Source: Nemertoderma westbladi
Taxonomy: Eukaryota > Xenacoelomorpha > Nemertodermatida > Nemertodermatidae
DNA length: 55,011 bases
Assembly (NCBI GenBank): GCA_032718475.1
Contig: JAUCBJ010008434.1
Location: forward strand, 1-55,011
Direction: 5' to 3'
Made by a program: the position numbers and the translations under genes. Numbering within the stretch: position 1 is the stretch's first letter; each line of letters starts with the position of its first letter. A model generated the notes under the pieces. That model did not search any database. It was given only the letters and a program-made list of their open reading frames with translations, and was not told the origin of the DNA. Below are positions 42,672 to 54,410 of this stretch, piece after piece.

Positions 42672-43676
42672 ATGACACAATTTTGTCGCTGCTCATGTTA
42701 CTTCACAAACAATATATTTCTTCAGAAATACAACTTACACGTTAAAGTTGATAACTGCGAGAAAATCTTGCAAACTTATAACCACCCCCTAGAGGAAAGG
42801 GGATGTAAATCGTCGAAAGATATAACCGAGGTGACGGAATACATTCAGAAGGAGTTGTCTCGACGGAAAAACCTATCTATAGACAGTCGCCGACGGAAGC
42901 TGGAAATACAGGCCAATTACAAACCGCTATGGCCGGACATTTACAAGCTTTCGGAATCCGAACACCTCTGCCCGGAATTTATCGCGCTCGCTAAAGCTTG
43001 CCATGCCAACCCACAATGCGAAACCGGTTCATATGCGACTGCTAACGAAACATTTAAACTATACAGCTTCCCTGTTTTTACGGAAACATTTTGCAAGAAA
43101 TTTGTTGAAGAGATAGTAAATTTCGAGTCGAGTCCCTTGCCGAAAGGACGGCCGAATACGATGAACAACTACGGTATTTTACTCGACGAGATTGGATTCG
43201 ACGAACATTTCCTGGATGTACTCCGCATAGAGTACCTCAACCCAATATCCGCTTGCTTTTTCCCAGAATGGACAGGAACTGAACTCGACTCACACAAAGC
43301 CTTCATAGTTTCTTACCAGTTGGGACAGGATCTCGACTTAGCTTACCACTTCGACAACAGCGAAGTCACATTGAATGTTAGTCTTACCGACGCGTTCGAA
43401 GGAGGAGATATTTACTTCGGAGGGATGCGAACGGAGTCGGTAAACGAGTCGACGGAGCAGGTCGACGTCCAACACCGAACCTGTGTAGGTCTGCTGCATC
43501 GCGGCCAACAGCGTCACGGGGCTCGGCCTATCAGCGCGGGCCGGCGGTATAATCTAATCGTCTGGATGCGTAGTTCCGGCGTCCGGAACAAACTGTGTCC
43601 GATGTGTGGTTCGGAACCGAGTCGTGTGCCAGTACAGTTCGGTTACGGTGACGGGTTTACATTAGCGGTGAACTAG
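42672..43676 (+). CDS. OGFOD2: OGFOD2, 2-oxoglutarate- and iron-dependent oxygenase
   Basis: A frame of 334 codons with no intron. The N-terminus FCRCSCYFTNNIFLQKYNLHV and the block LPKGRPNTMNNYGILLDEIG are close to animal OGFOD2. The oxygenase fold has the iron-binding His226-x-Asp228 (AYHFDN), the distal His282 (QRHGARP) and Arg292 (RYNLIVW) for 2-oxoglutarate. It ends with the family-specific CPMCGSEP and GYGDGFT segments. The substrate of this family is not established. The frame is open three codons further upstream from a TTG, but the ATG at 42672 gives the family-like N-terminus. It is convergent with ARL2 1.8 kb downstream. Its length is close to human OGFOD2. Confidence 0.95.
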   Translation: MTQFCRCSCYFTNNIFLQKYNLHVKVDNCEKILQTYNHPLEERGCKSSKDITEVTEYIQKELSRRKNLSIDSRRRKLEIQANYKPLWPDIYKLSESEHLCPEFIALAKACHANPQCETGSYATANETFKLYSFPVFTETFCKKFVEEIVNFESSPLPKGRPNTMNNYGILLDEIGFDEHFLDVLRIEYLNPISACFFPEWTGTELDSHKAFIVSYQLGQDLDLAYHFDNSEVTLNVSLTDAFEGGDIYFGGMRTESVNESTEQVDVQHRTCVGLLHRGQQRHGARPISAGRRYNLIVWMRSSGVRNKLCPMCGSEPSRVPVQFGYGDGFTLAVN

Positions 43677-45450
43677 GACTGGGATTAAAGGTATGGGTGG
43701 ATTGCTGGATTGGATGGTTCCTACAAATTACAAATAGATTTTCGTGCTTTTGGGGTTTTTTATGTTCTAATTTAATTTGGGTTTTTTTGGTATTTATTGT
43801 TGAATCTACATTAAATTATACCAATTATTATTGTATTGATACCATAATTAAAGTCTGCGTTCTAAATCTCTTTATTTGTGTATATTTATTTATTTGTTCT
43901 TTAAATTATTTGTTTGTATTTACTTCCAATCTAATTCAGGTGTTGCTATATCAGTATAACAGTTACAAAGTAATGATTTTTTGTAAACGCAGTTGTAATA
44001 TAGTTGGCTAGATATGGCAATGGCACACATTTTTCCATACGTTTTTTTATGGCATACCCCGCTACATTTATTTCACCTCCAAAAGGCGTGATTTTATTAT
44101 TTTGTGGTGTAATAATTTACAAATTAATTTATCGTCATATTTTTGGGGATGATATAAATGACACATTTATGTGATTTAATAAATGGAGACAAATTATGTG
44201 AAAAAAGCGGTGTGAAAATTACTGTGAAACATTGCTCTTTGATTGCAAAATTTGGGTTCTATATTTATATAATATATTTACAGAACAAACGAAATTAATA
44301 CGAAAATAAAAGTATTCGTATTATAATTAATCACAAACAAATAAAAACATTGTAAAAGTTAGATAGCAAATAAGAGATTGTGCCTGGTTGATATATTAAA
44401 ATTGGTTTATGAATCATAGAACAGTATTATCACAATCTCGATTTATTAACCTCGCTAGGCTCGGTAAATAAGATATCTCGAGTATAGTGAAAGTAGTAAT
44501 GTTACACTTTATTTAACATGCAATACGTATGTAGTTTTGTTTTTAAATGGAACATTATTTTCACAACGTTATTTATATATTAGTTTCACTTAATGAAAGG
44601 CAAGTAAAGCAATATTGGAAATTGGTATACGCGAGGTGTTTAAATAATACTTATTCGATAATAAATTAATTCCCTTACGTTAGGCTGACCTCTCCATTAG
44701 GTCACTGGGTTCCCATTCCCAACACCACCCCTCCCCCATTCCGCCATACCACCCCCTTATTTTTAAACCTAGCTGCTGTAATTTTTAAGATTTGTTTGAA
44801 TTGTTCTAAAACATGTCAGGTAATATAAAATAGGTTTAAGGACAATTATCTTTATTCTTGAACATTTTAAAAGGTATACAAAATATAAAAAAAACGTTCT
44901 AGAATAAGAAAAAAATAGCAAAATCTAGCTATTAGCATAACATAATTATAAAATTAATTAAATTCAATTAAAGAAGATTAATATTAAATTAATATAGAAT
45001 AAAATTAATGTTTTAGAATTTACATAGAAAAATAGCAACTATTAGCTAGTATGTATGATTTTTAGCTTTTTTTAAAAAAAGTTTAATAATTAGCTAACAA
45101 TAGCTCACATTTTAGAAGAATTGACTCAAAACTGCTGGTATAAAAATTGGGGGGTGGATGGTTGAACAAACACAGTTCGTACCGATTAATGTAAATATCA
45201 TTATAAATGGATAGGTTTAAATGTAATCACAAATTACATTGTTTGAATTCAATAGCTAAATTTGCAGTGAAAATAATGTAAAGGGTGTTAAAATAATGTA
45301 AAAGGTATGCGAATAATGTAGTTGATTTGATTATTTAACGCCGTTTCTATGGAAGGAGTTAAAATAATGTTCCAATTTAAAAATAAAATTTATTACACAA
45401 GGTCAATATTATATTGTTTCCGTAAATTGTAAATCGCGAATGAAAATATA
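43677..45450. other. Intergenic region between the convergent OGFOD2 and ARL2
   Basis: AT-rich, with no gene supported. The 104-codon frame at 43697-44011 is low-complexity (Phe, Tyr, Leu, Cys-rich) and unlikely to be real. Short TAAAATAATG repeats occur near 45270-45370. AATAAA signals for ARL2 lie on the minus strand near 45390. Confidence 0.5.
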
Positions 45451-46005
45451 TCAATCAACAGTAAAAATTCTAGAAGAAATATCATCAATTAACCAATCAA
45501 CGCCTTTCAACAAATTCTGACCAGTGACAGCGCTGCACGCATGTATAGACCAATGGTGGGTCTTTATATCGTCTAGTTGCAACACACAACGTATGTCGTT
45601 GTGGGAGAGGGCCCCGGGCAAGTCCTGCTTATTCGCGAACACAAGGAGCGTCGCTCCCGCCAATCGTTCCTCCTTTAATAGTCCGTGGAGTTCCGAGCGG
45701 CAATCCTCGAGTCGCCTCGTATCCGCGCTGTCTACAACCCATATCAACCCGTCCGTCGACTCAAAATAATTCCGCCAGTAACTTCTCAGGGATTTCTGGC
45801 CGCCAACGTCCCATATATTCAGTTTAAAGTCGCGATGTTCCAGGGTTTTTATATTGAATCCCAGAGTCGGACTGATAGTGTCTATGTCCTCGCCGTTAAA
45901 CTTTTTAAGAATGGTAGTTTTTCCCGCGTTATCTAAACCCAATATGAGTAGTCTCATTTCCCGTTCCTTCTGTTTCATCTTCTTAAGGATGGTGAGTAAA
46001 CCCAT
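45451..46005 (-). CDS. ARL2: ARL2, ADP-ribosylation factor-like GTPase 2
   Basis: A frame of 184 codons, the same length as human ARL2, without introns. [20 protein letters not shown] and most of the following 60 residues match the vertebrate protein almost position by position. Nucleotide-binding motifs are GLDNAGKT (residues 23-30), the switch I Thr in [16 protein letters not shown] (66-71), NKQD (125-128) and CSAVTG. ARL2 regulates tubulin folding with cofactor D, binds PDE6D/BART effectors and acts in mitochondria and at centrosomes. The strong conservation indicates a functional gene from a slowly evolving animal. Confidence 0.97.
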   Translation of the reverse strand: MGLLTILKKMKQKEREMRLLILGLDNAGKTTILKKFNGEDIDTISPTLGFNIKTLEHRDFKLNIWDVGGQKSLRSYWRNYFESTDGLIWVVDSADTRRLEDCRSELHGLLKEERLAGATLLVFANKQDLPGALSHNDIRCVLQLDDIKTHHWSIHACSAVTGQNLLKGVDWLIDDISSRIFTVD

Positions 46006-46162
46006 GGTAATCCAGCAATCACACCAATCAGCTAATACGTAATAATGCCTTAATCCTGTAATCTGCAGTACCGGTCAGCCGGTACCGGTACTTAAGCCGG
46101 TATTGGTAAGGGTAGTGTTTAATCTGTTTTTGTGTGTACAGGTTTACGGCAGTACGGGGATG

Positions 46163-46423
46163 TTTGAAAAAGGTGGACTGGACACAGAAAACATGGACAA
46201 CGGACAGACCAATCAGAAACATATTATGCAAAGCAGTTTGTATCAATTGGTCTGTCCACCTTTTTCAAGTTTCGCTTTCTTAGATACATAATTGGGAATA
46301 AGATGCGTGTTTGAAAAAGGTGGACTGGACACATGCACAAGAAAACATAGATAATAGTCTGACCAATCAGAAACGTATTAAAGCAATGCTATTTATTATT
46401 GATTGGACTGACCACCTTTTTCA
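46163..46423. repeat. Two adjacent copies of a small inverted-repeat element
   Basis: Each copy starts TTGAAAAAGGTGGACTGGAC and ends in the mirror CCACCTTTTTCA. Copy 1 is 46164-46268 and copy 2 is 46311-46423. Both contain ACCAATCAGAAAC. They are about 105 and 113 bp long and could fold back on themselves. They lie just upstream of ARL2. Confidence 0.75.
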
Positions 46424-46862
46424 GGTTTCAATTATCTATCTATAATGGGCTTGCTGGAAGCAGCTGCATTAAGAATTCTGCGGCGGTGTCCTATGCGTAT
46501 CTACCCCCCCCCCCCCCCCCCCCCGCGCGGATTGCCCCCCTATAGACTTACAGTAGGCCTACCGGTATAATAATAGTAGGTCTAGCGTACCGTACAGCAC
46601 TTTAATTTAGAATTATTGGTTTATTTTTGTGGTTGGGTTAGTTGGTCAGGCCCAAACAGCCAAACCCTAATTAAAACTGTCATTAGTAACTCTATAACCT
46701 TAAAGTCCCGATGCTCTAATCTAAGAAATTTTGTGGAATTTAGGATCCAGAATTTAGGAAATTTAAGGTTGGGGTTACATGTCAGTTTTAATTACGGTTT
46801 TGGGCCCCCATTTCCACTTTGAATTAGGGTTTCGGACCGCCACTCCCAAAATATGGGGACTT
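46424..46862. other. Non-coding stretch with a 23-bp poly-C run
   Basis: A poly-C run begins near 46504 and is followed by CGCGCGG. No gene is seen. Confidence 0.5.
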
Positions 46863-47943
46863 CCCTAGTAGCACACCAACGTTCACCTCACGTTTAGAAT
46901 AGTTCTAATAACGTGGATAACGTTGTTCTGATAACGTTCTAGGTGCGTTCACTGTACACGTTCATCTAGGAAGGGATTTGTCCCGCTCAAAAAACGTTGA
47001 TTCGACGTCATCTTATAAACGTTAGATATTCGTTCTAAAATGGTCCGTTCAACTAATTATTTACCGAACTCCTTTTGAACGGTTTAATATTGTTTTGAAA
47101 AGGTTCAATAATGGTTCCTTCAAACGTTCAAAACTGTTGGTTTGAACTGTGCTTGAACTAAAAGTGTAGTTCAAATATATAATTTCGAACGAATATTTAA
47201 CCACTGCTAAATAGCTGTCAATCATTCACTATTAAATGATAATATGGCAAAATGCCCCTCCCCCCCCCCCCCCCCCCCCTGGACAACTGACCACCGCTGT
47301 TAGTGCAACGATTTGTGTACTGCAGGACTGCAGCAAAAGTAAATCAACTGAACATGAAAACAAACATTTGCTTGTTGAAATAACACCACAAGTTTATATT
47401 GAATATTACCACTACTTACTTTATCACAAATATACCGAATTTACCGAACATGAGAAACATGGAAAGAAACATAACAAGAAGATAAATCAAATAGGAAATA
47501 CATAATATATCATTAAGGTAAAAGTTAAATAGATAAGTCTAGAGTTAATTATTACAGAGTGGGAGTACTGTATAATGATATCTTTCTCTGGGTAGCATTC
47601 CTTCGTTTTCTCCTGAATTTTGTAGCTAGTCGAATCCCCACACACACTCCATCCATAATAAATTGCCTTTCCCAGCTGTAACAAAAATAAAATTTATTTA
47701 AAAATAAAAAAAATTAAAAGAAACATTTTATGCACTACTTTACTTCAAAAAAAGGAAGGAGCCGATTATATAATTATACCTAATGAATAGCATGTTGTAT
47801 AAGTCACTTTTACTTCAAGTGATATACTGTTAGGCCTATACTTTTATAAACTGTATACTCTTGCACAAATATGAAACCGAATCTTTCTAATGTGATGCTC
47901 ATTTATACATACATATATACTATAAATATACATATAATATATA

Positions 47944-48130
47944 TGCCGCCTCCGCTTTGCAGGACATTGCTTTCGCCGTGAGAACCAGTGAGTCTGTGCA
48001 CAATCTTGCGCTTTGACACCCCATGACTTCACCCAAGACGCCTCTTAAAGGACATTGGCTTTGGAGATGCTGATAATTATGGGGATAGGGAATTGCGGCG
48101 GTGGAATTTTGTATATAACCTGGCATATCA
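47944..48130 (+). pseudogene. LINE 3'-end fragment
   Basis: GCCTCCGCTTTGCAGGACAT begins a segment closely resembling 42107-42300, the C-terminal coding end of the second LINE. Both end in GGGATAGGGAATT, then GGCGG and AATTTTGT. Only the last part of the element is present, as expected of 5' truncation. Confidence 0.75.
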
Positions 48131-49131
48131 TTCTTTGCATGCTGCTTCACAGTAAGCCAATTGAAGGTTGCATGGTGGTGGTGGTGGAACAAATTTTTGT
48201 TATAGATAGATAAATACTTACATACCGCATTATAAACTTGAGAGATTCAACCAAAGAATTTAAATATTTAATTTACCGCTGTGGCTTAAGCAGGCTGATC
48301 GGTAAATTGGATCAATTTAAAAAATTTATATTTATTCAATCATGTTTTTTTGCATTAATTTTATCTGTTTATTACAACAATCTTCGAATTAAATTACATG
48401 CAGTACCGCTCATGTGATATATTAAATTACATATTTTAAAGCTAATAACTCTAACTGTCTAAAGTTCTGTCATATATTCGACTAGAAATAAAATTATTAA
48501 CTAATAATTAAATTGTAAATAATTACCTTTAGTCTCTTTGATGGATGGCGGCCCTTTATTATTGGTCCCGATACGGTTGAAAAGCATCACAAGATTGACC
48601 TCGATCTTCGCACTGTTCGCCTATTGAATGTATGTACCCCATGACGTATGTACCCCATGCCGTCATAAAAATATACAGGAAATAATTGAGACGCAACAAA
48701 AATTAATTTAAATTACAGTTATACAATGCAGTATGTTGTATTACACACCGTTATACAGTACCTACTACTGTATACTTTGCTCCTGAGTTCTGTATGAACC
48801 AATATACCACTATTTTTACATCATTCAGTACTTGGGCAGTTCCAGTATTGCCTGTAATTGGATGATTCATCACAGACACTGGTTCCCATAGCGTGGGAAA
48901 GTTTGTCGTTCAGATAATTATTATTTTGAACGGAAAATGTTTAGTATTGAACCGCTATTGAACTACGGTTATGAAAAACATAGTTTGGACATTTTTTGAA
49001 CGACAATTTTAAAAATATCTGAACTGAAATTGAACTGGTTAATTTTTATTGGATAATAAACAATATTGAAACGTTCACAATAGAAAACGGAAATATAACT
49101 TGCCATTTACAAATCGTTACTTTTCAGTTTC

Positions 49132-50339
49132 TGTAAAAGCTTTTGCTGAATTGCCCGGTTATTTTTCCTTATTTTTCCCGTAAAATACTCTGTAGTTGGT
49201 TTAATAGGCGTAAGAGGCCGTATTATTGCTGTATCGGTGTTTTTAGAGGATCTAAGAGCTATTTCTTCCGTATGCGTACTGTGGAAGGCATAGTTGATGA
49301 TTCTATGGCAATTCCGTGACGCAAAAGGGGCTAGATACTCTTGAACAGTAGTTACTATGACGACGGTTAACAGCTGATATTCATATGTGTTGATTTTCTT
49401 TGTTCTACGGCATCTCTCAGTTCAGTCAACCAATCAGAGCGTTTTTACTGTTCTTGTACAGAAATTTCCTAGAAATCACGCAATGCTTTATGGGCAGTGT
49501 TATCATTCAGTCCTGAGCCAAGAAAGAACGGCTTTTGGAATATTTGTGCTTTTCTGCTTTTAGCCTAACACTAGTAGGCTTAATTATAAGGACATATATC
49601 CGTTATCTGGGTAGCTCAATGGTTAACAACTTACTCAATGCTTGGCTGGTCTTGTCGTGCATACTTTTATAACGTTATACTGCTATTTACTGTCGGTTAT
49701 TCATTATATGGTGATGAAATATTATATTGGAATAACGAGAAATAACCCCGAAACCCCAATATTCTTGATATACCGAAGGTAAGAGAGACAGGTTACATAT
49801 AACGATTGCGACTTATGTTAAAGTGGTTTGAAGTGAATCTAATGTTATTTGATAGACCCTACATGAGTCGGTCTGTGTTCCTTTTATATGTGACTAAAAT
49901 CAGTGAAGATCGGCAGATTAGTGTGCAGCATTGTGCGGCGTTGTGTATGAGTGAGACTGATAACGAAGCATTTCCTAAAGAATGCGCCATATATGTGAAT
50001 TGTAACTAAGCCATATCGTTGTGAGTAGTTTAAGTCATAACTCTGTTTATAGATAGAGCGCCACGTCCTAAAGGAACTGTTAATATTCCCCGAAGGTGAA
50101 TAATATTGTCAGAGATTATATAATACTGTCAGTCGAATAATACATTATGCTTACATAGCAATACGATTAAGCCGTCGAACCCAATCTCCCGGGTATATCC
50201 AGCGGGTGAATGATCGCGCACCGATTGGTTTCGACTAGTGTAGTGAATCAAATACTTGTCAGAGGCTAAAAGTGATTTATTATCTAGAAGACATCCTAAT
50301 TTGGCGGGTTAAACTGCCAAAGGTCTGAAAGCGCGAACA
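49132..50339 (+). repeat. Solo LTR of the BEL family with 5-bp target duplication
   Basis: Starts TGTAAAAGCTTTTGC and ends GCGCGAACA. It is flanked by GTTTC at 49127-49131 and 50340-50344. It is collinear with the 1142-bp LTRs over most of its 1208 bp (shared GCGCCATATA, CCGGGTATATCCA and GGTTAAACTG words) but clearly diverged. It is a solo LTR left by recombination of a related element, nested in the 46863-50586 element. Confidence 0.9.
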
Positions 50340-50586
50340 GTTTCTGAACTCAAATTGAACTGGTTATTGCTTTGGACGCCATTCAAACGTCCAAGAACAT
50401 TAACGGGAAATTAACTGATACCATTAATGAACGTTACTTTTCAGTTGAAACACCAACACCATTTAGGCGTTATTATATGGAGACTAATTTAGAACGTTGA
50501 AATCTGGTACAGTATGTGCGACGTTTATGGAGTGGACATGTTCTCAACGTCCAAAAGCTGTGTGTGAACGTTATGTGCTACTAGGG

Positions 50587-50897
50587 TTATTTACCTCCCT
50601 CGCTGCGCTCGGTCGTTTAATATCAGATCTCGGGATGATTATATTTCCCTCACAGTACAATAAGTAGTTATTATAATTAACTTTATACTGTAATGAGTTA
50701 GAATATTGACGTTCCAATATTGATGCTAAGGCTGTAAGACTCAGCTCACAGACTTCGAGGCTCGCCCCATATTATTGAACTAGGAATAAAAGAAATACGC
50801 ATATTGCATACCTATACCAATGATAAGATTTAGGCTTACTTAACTGCTATTGTACTTGCTATATACTATATATATATATATAAGATATTGGATATAT
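50587..50897. other. Region upstream of the CR1-like LINE
   Basis: AT-rich, with a short (TA)n tract at about 50865-50882. It may include the 5' UTR of the LINE. No gene is seen. Confidence 0.4.
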
Positions 50898-51917
50898 ATG
50901 GCTCCAGAACGAAGAAAGTCTACAAAGCCATCCCCAGCAAAGGGAATCGATTTGTCGAAGCTATTCAACTGCGACATTTGCTCTGCATTCTTCATTGATA
51001 AAGATGACCTTGAGGCTCACAGTACTGCCTGTCAGACTACCAACAAAAATCTATGTCCTCACTGCTGCAAAAAGGTGGTTGGAAACAACTGCTTGGGCTG
51101 TGACATCTGTGGTATGTGGATTCATGGTGCGTGCCTGAACCTCACCTCCACTGAAATACAAATCCTAGGTAAATGTAAATTCTGTAGAATAATTTGCACT
51201 AAATGTGAAAGCAAAGGAAAACTCTCTATAAAGTCTGATTTGGAACCATCAGTGGAAACACTGGTCACAAATCTACAAAATACTCTAACCAACGAAATCA
51301 GTTCATTTACATCAGCCGTAACGAAAGCCGTGGGTTCAGATATACCCATTGATCCCAGGAATGATGATTGGCAATCTCAATATCGACGGAAGAAACACTC
51401 AACACATCATGTCAATAGCAGTACCATGGATACTTACCTATCTGTTGATGATGTTGGAAGAGAAGTTAGGGAACAACAGAAACGCGAACTGAATATTGTT
51501 GTTTCTGGCCTTCCACTCCCGTCGAATGCGAATAATGATCTGGATACAGTAAATGGCTTTCTATCAAAAGAGTTTGAGCTTGTAAATGGGGACACGAACC
51601 CAGTTGACAAAATTCTGTACCGTCGAGGGTCGAAAGACAACAAACCATCTATGTTTATTGTTAAACTCAATTCATATACTGCCAAGGCAACAATTCTTAA
51701 ATCCAAAAGGAAGTTACGCAATTCTAGTGATCATTCTCATGTGTTTGTCAATCAAGATCTTACCAAATTCCAGGCTAAACAGCAATATATGCGCCGCCTA
51801 GCAAACCGCAACTCTGATAACGGACCAACCCATAATCATGAAGTTTCTGCTCAAAACTCTTCCACCCCGACACCTGTCTTCAGGGACACATCTATACTCC
51901 CACCAAGCCAAATTTGA
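50898..51917 (+). CDS. CR1-like LINE ORF1 with zinc fingers
   Basis: A frame of 339 codons from the ATG at 50898; the frame is open 16 codons further upstream through the TA tract. The N-terminus has a C2HC-type finger (CDICSAFF, then HSTAC). It is followed by a PHD-like set (CPHC, CLGCDICGMWIHGACLNL, CKFC, CTKC), as in ORF1 proteins of some CR1 and related LINEs. A linker and an RNA-binding-like region follow (ELNIVVSGLPLPSN and a Lys/Arg-rich segment). It ends at TGA 51915-51917, and the same frame continues open into ORF2. Confidence 0.8.
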   Translation: MAPERRKSTKPSPAKGIDLSKLFNCDICSAFFIDKDDLEAHSTACQTTNKNLCPHCCKKVVGNNCLGCDICGMWIHGACLNLTSTEIQILGKCKFCRIICTKCESKGKLSIKSDLEPSVETLVTNLQNTLTNEISSFTSAVTKAVGSDIPIDPRNDDWQSQYRRKKHSTHHVNSSTMDTYLSVDDVGREVREQQKRELNIVVSGLPLPSNANNDLDTVNGFLSKEFELVNGDTNPVDKILYRRGSKDNKPSMFIVKLNSYTAKATILKSKRKLRNSSDHSHVFVNQDLTKFQAKQQYMRRLANRNSDNGPTHNHEVSAQNSSTPTPVFRDTSILPPSQI

Positions 51918-54410
51918 GACAGTGCTCACTCAGCCGTCGACTATATTGCTAATAATCATAAGGAAAACTCGTATAATTTAAATTCAAATTCCATTGTCAA
52001 ACTTACACCTAAGATATTTTGTATAAATTGTCAGTCAATTAGAAATAAGATAGTTCCTTTACGGTCCTTAGTCTCCCTCTACACTGAGACTCCTCTCATA
52101 ATCTGCCTTACAGAAACTCACCTTCTCCCAGATGAATCGGATGATCTTTTTTCTTGCCCTGAATTGAAGGATTATGATATATTTAGAAGAGACCGCCCCT
52201 CTCTAAATCGTGGTGGTGGAGTAGCAATAATTGTTTCGAAAGTACTAAATGCAACAAGGGTTGAGGAAAATGCACTTGGTGAATCTATCTGGGTTGATTT
52301 AAACGCTTATAAGAAGCCTATCCGCATTGGTGATGTATACATTCCCCATATTACAACCGAAAATATGTTCAGTTTTGCTTCAGACATGAATTTATTCTGC
52401 CCAGTTGAATTCAACAATCCAACTGTTATAGTTGGAGATTTTAATCTCCGTGGTATTGACTGGCAGATATCTAAACATACCAATGAGTGTAGATTCCCGG
52501 CTGCTGCAGATAATCTAATTAATATTACATTGGATAGAGACTTAGCGCAAGTTGTTGATAAACCGACACATGTGGCTGGTGGTATCCTAGATCTGATATT
52601 TTGTAGTGATACCTATTTGATTGGAAATGTAAATGTTGGCAATCGATTTGGCATTGAAGATATCAGAAGTGATCATATGGTTGTCTCTGGGACATTGCCT
52701 CCCTTATCAATTCAAAATATGCACCCTAAAGTACCTGACTGGTCTAAGGCAAACTGGAATAAAATATACGGCATTGCATCGCACATCAAGTGGTCTGATG
52801 TTATCCAACACAGTTTTGACCCTGATACAAACCTTGCGTCTTTGGAATTTATATTGAACTGCATCACTGAGGACTGTGTCCCATTGTGTAATGACAGCAA
52901 GAAGAAAATTATTCCTTCTGTTAAGAAGTTGTTACGCCGTATTCACCGAACAAAGACTAAATTGATGGAATCAACCAACCCTCAAAGAAATTCTGACCTA
53001 GAACATAACCTTTCAAGGTTAAATGCCTCACTAGAATCCATTTATTTGGTAAACAGACAAGTACAGGAAAACCGCATATTGAAGCACAAAAATTCCAGAA
53101 AATTTTGGAAATATGTGAAATCACATCTAGTAAGAGGAAGCACCATCCCTGCAATGAAGAATGATAATGGCGAAACTGTTATCAGTGATCTGGATCGTGC
53201 CAATTTAATAAATGAAACATTCAAATGTGCTTTTTCCACTGACAATGGTAATATCTATAAACCACCTCCTAGACACCCCATGAATGATGTGTTGTCTGAT
53301 ATAAGATTTGATGATACCATTATATATAAACTTTTGTCAAAAATGAAAACAAACAAGTCACCTGGACCTGATAAAATTCCTGCCGTGTTACTACGCAATC
53401 TTTGTACCTGGTTAGCCTCGCCGCTGTCAAAATTATTTCAGCAGTCTTTTGACCTCGGTATTGTCCCGGCTACTTGGCGGCTTGCCCATGTGGTCCCATT
53501 GTATAAAAACAAAGGTTCACGATCTGTTGCCAGTAACTATCGGCCTATATCACTGACGTCCCTTCTAGTAAAACTGATGGAGACGGTTATCAGAAATGAA
53601 ATTTCCAATTACCTGCTTCGTACAAAATTAATAACCTCACAGCAACATGGATTTATACGTAACCGCTCTACATTTACTCAGCTGCGGATTGGACAAAATT
53701 TCGTAACCATGGCATACCTGTGGAGATTATATATACAGATTTTTGTCGTGCTTTCGACAAAGTCTCACATAAAAAACTTATTTGTAAATTGGAATCATAT
53801 GGAATTAAGGGTGATTTACTTAAATGGCTCGGTGCATTTCTTAGTGACAGGATCCAAAGGACTGTTGTTAATGGCATTCTTTCAGATTCTATACGTGTAA
53901 CCAGCTCCGTTCCTCAGGGTAGTGTAATTGCACCATTATTATTCACAATATATATTAACGATATCGGGGACGACATTTCTTCAAATACGATATTTAAACT
54001 CTATGCTGACGACACAAAAATATACTGATAGTAAGAATCTACCCGGTTAAAAAGTACGCATGTGATGGGCTTAGTCCTACAATTGCGCCAATAAAATATA
54101 AGTTATTTTCGGTAAAATAAACTTATCATTCGAGGTTAAGACCCCTAGATCCCTTCCTATAATAAATGTATAACAAAAATATACAGACCACTAAAATCAT
54201 TAGAGGATACAAAAATCTTGCAACAGGATATTAACAAGCTAACTGCTTGGGCTAACACCTGGCAGATGGAATTTAACATAAGAAAATGTTGTGTTTTAAC
54301 TCTGCAATCCGGACGATCACACATTACTAATGATTATTATATGAATGGGCAACGTTTGTCTAATTCTGAGGAGTCCAAAGACCTGGGGATTATAATGTCT
54401 CCAGATCTTC
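51918..54410 (+). pseudogene. CR1-like LINE ORF2: endonuclease and reverse transcriptase, broken
   Basis: Directly after the ORF1 stop, in the same frame, and without an ATG before the endonuclease. Endonuclease motifs are NCQSIRNK (52020), CLTETHLL, GGGVAIIV, VGDFNL (52434) and RSDHMVV (52668). The reverse transcriptase begins near 53340 with MKTNKSPGPDKIP, then WRLAHVVPLYKN, SNYRPISLTS and QHGFIRNRST. A frameshift lies near 53705-53725. It continues with DFCRAFDKVSHKKL, VPQGSVIAPLLF and the catalytic YADDTKIY (ending 54025). A 147-bp insertion interrupts it at 54026. The thumb region (QQDINKLTAWANTW) resumes at 54185. An LTR cuts it off at 54411. Confidence 0.85.
54026..54172. mobile_element. 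147-bp short insertion with 12-bp target duplication
   Basis: Flanked by a perfect 12-bp direct repeat ACAAAAATATAC (54014-54025 and 54173-54184). Ignoring the insert and one repeat copy, the LINE frame is continuous, so this is a clean insertion into a conserved reverse transcriptase segment. A 12-bp duplication suggests LINE-type target-primed integration, so it may be a SINE or a short retrocopy. I do not recognise a tRNA promoter in it. Confidence 0.75.

Larger units (their letters stand above)
46863..50586. mobile_element. DNA element with inverted ends, carrying nested insertions
   Basis: The left end CCCTAGTAGCACACCAACGT (46863) is mirrored by the right end, which finishes GTGCTACTAGGG at 50586. 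About 26 bp match with few differences. Many GAACG/CGTTC words lie near both ends. It has no transposase frame, so it is non-autonomous or internally deleted. Without the solo LTR at 49132-50339 it would be about 2.5 kb. No target duplication is evident, so the superfamily is unknown. A poly-C run lies near 47257-47279. Confidence 0.6.

Noticed and set aside
43697-44011. 104-codon frame downstream of OGFOD2
   Set aside because: It is low-complexity Phe/Leu/Cys/Tyr translation of T-rich DNA, with no start context.
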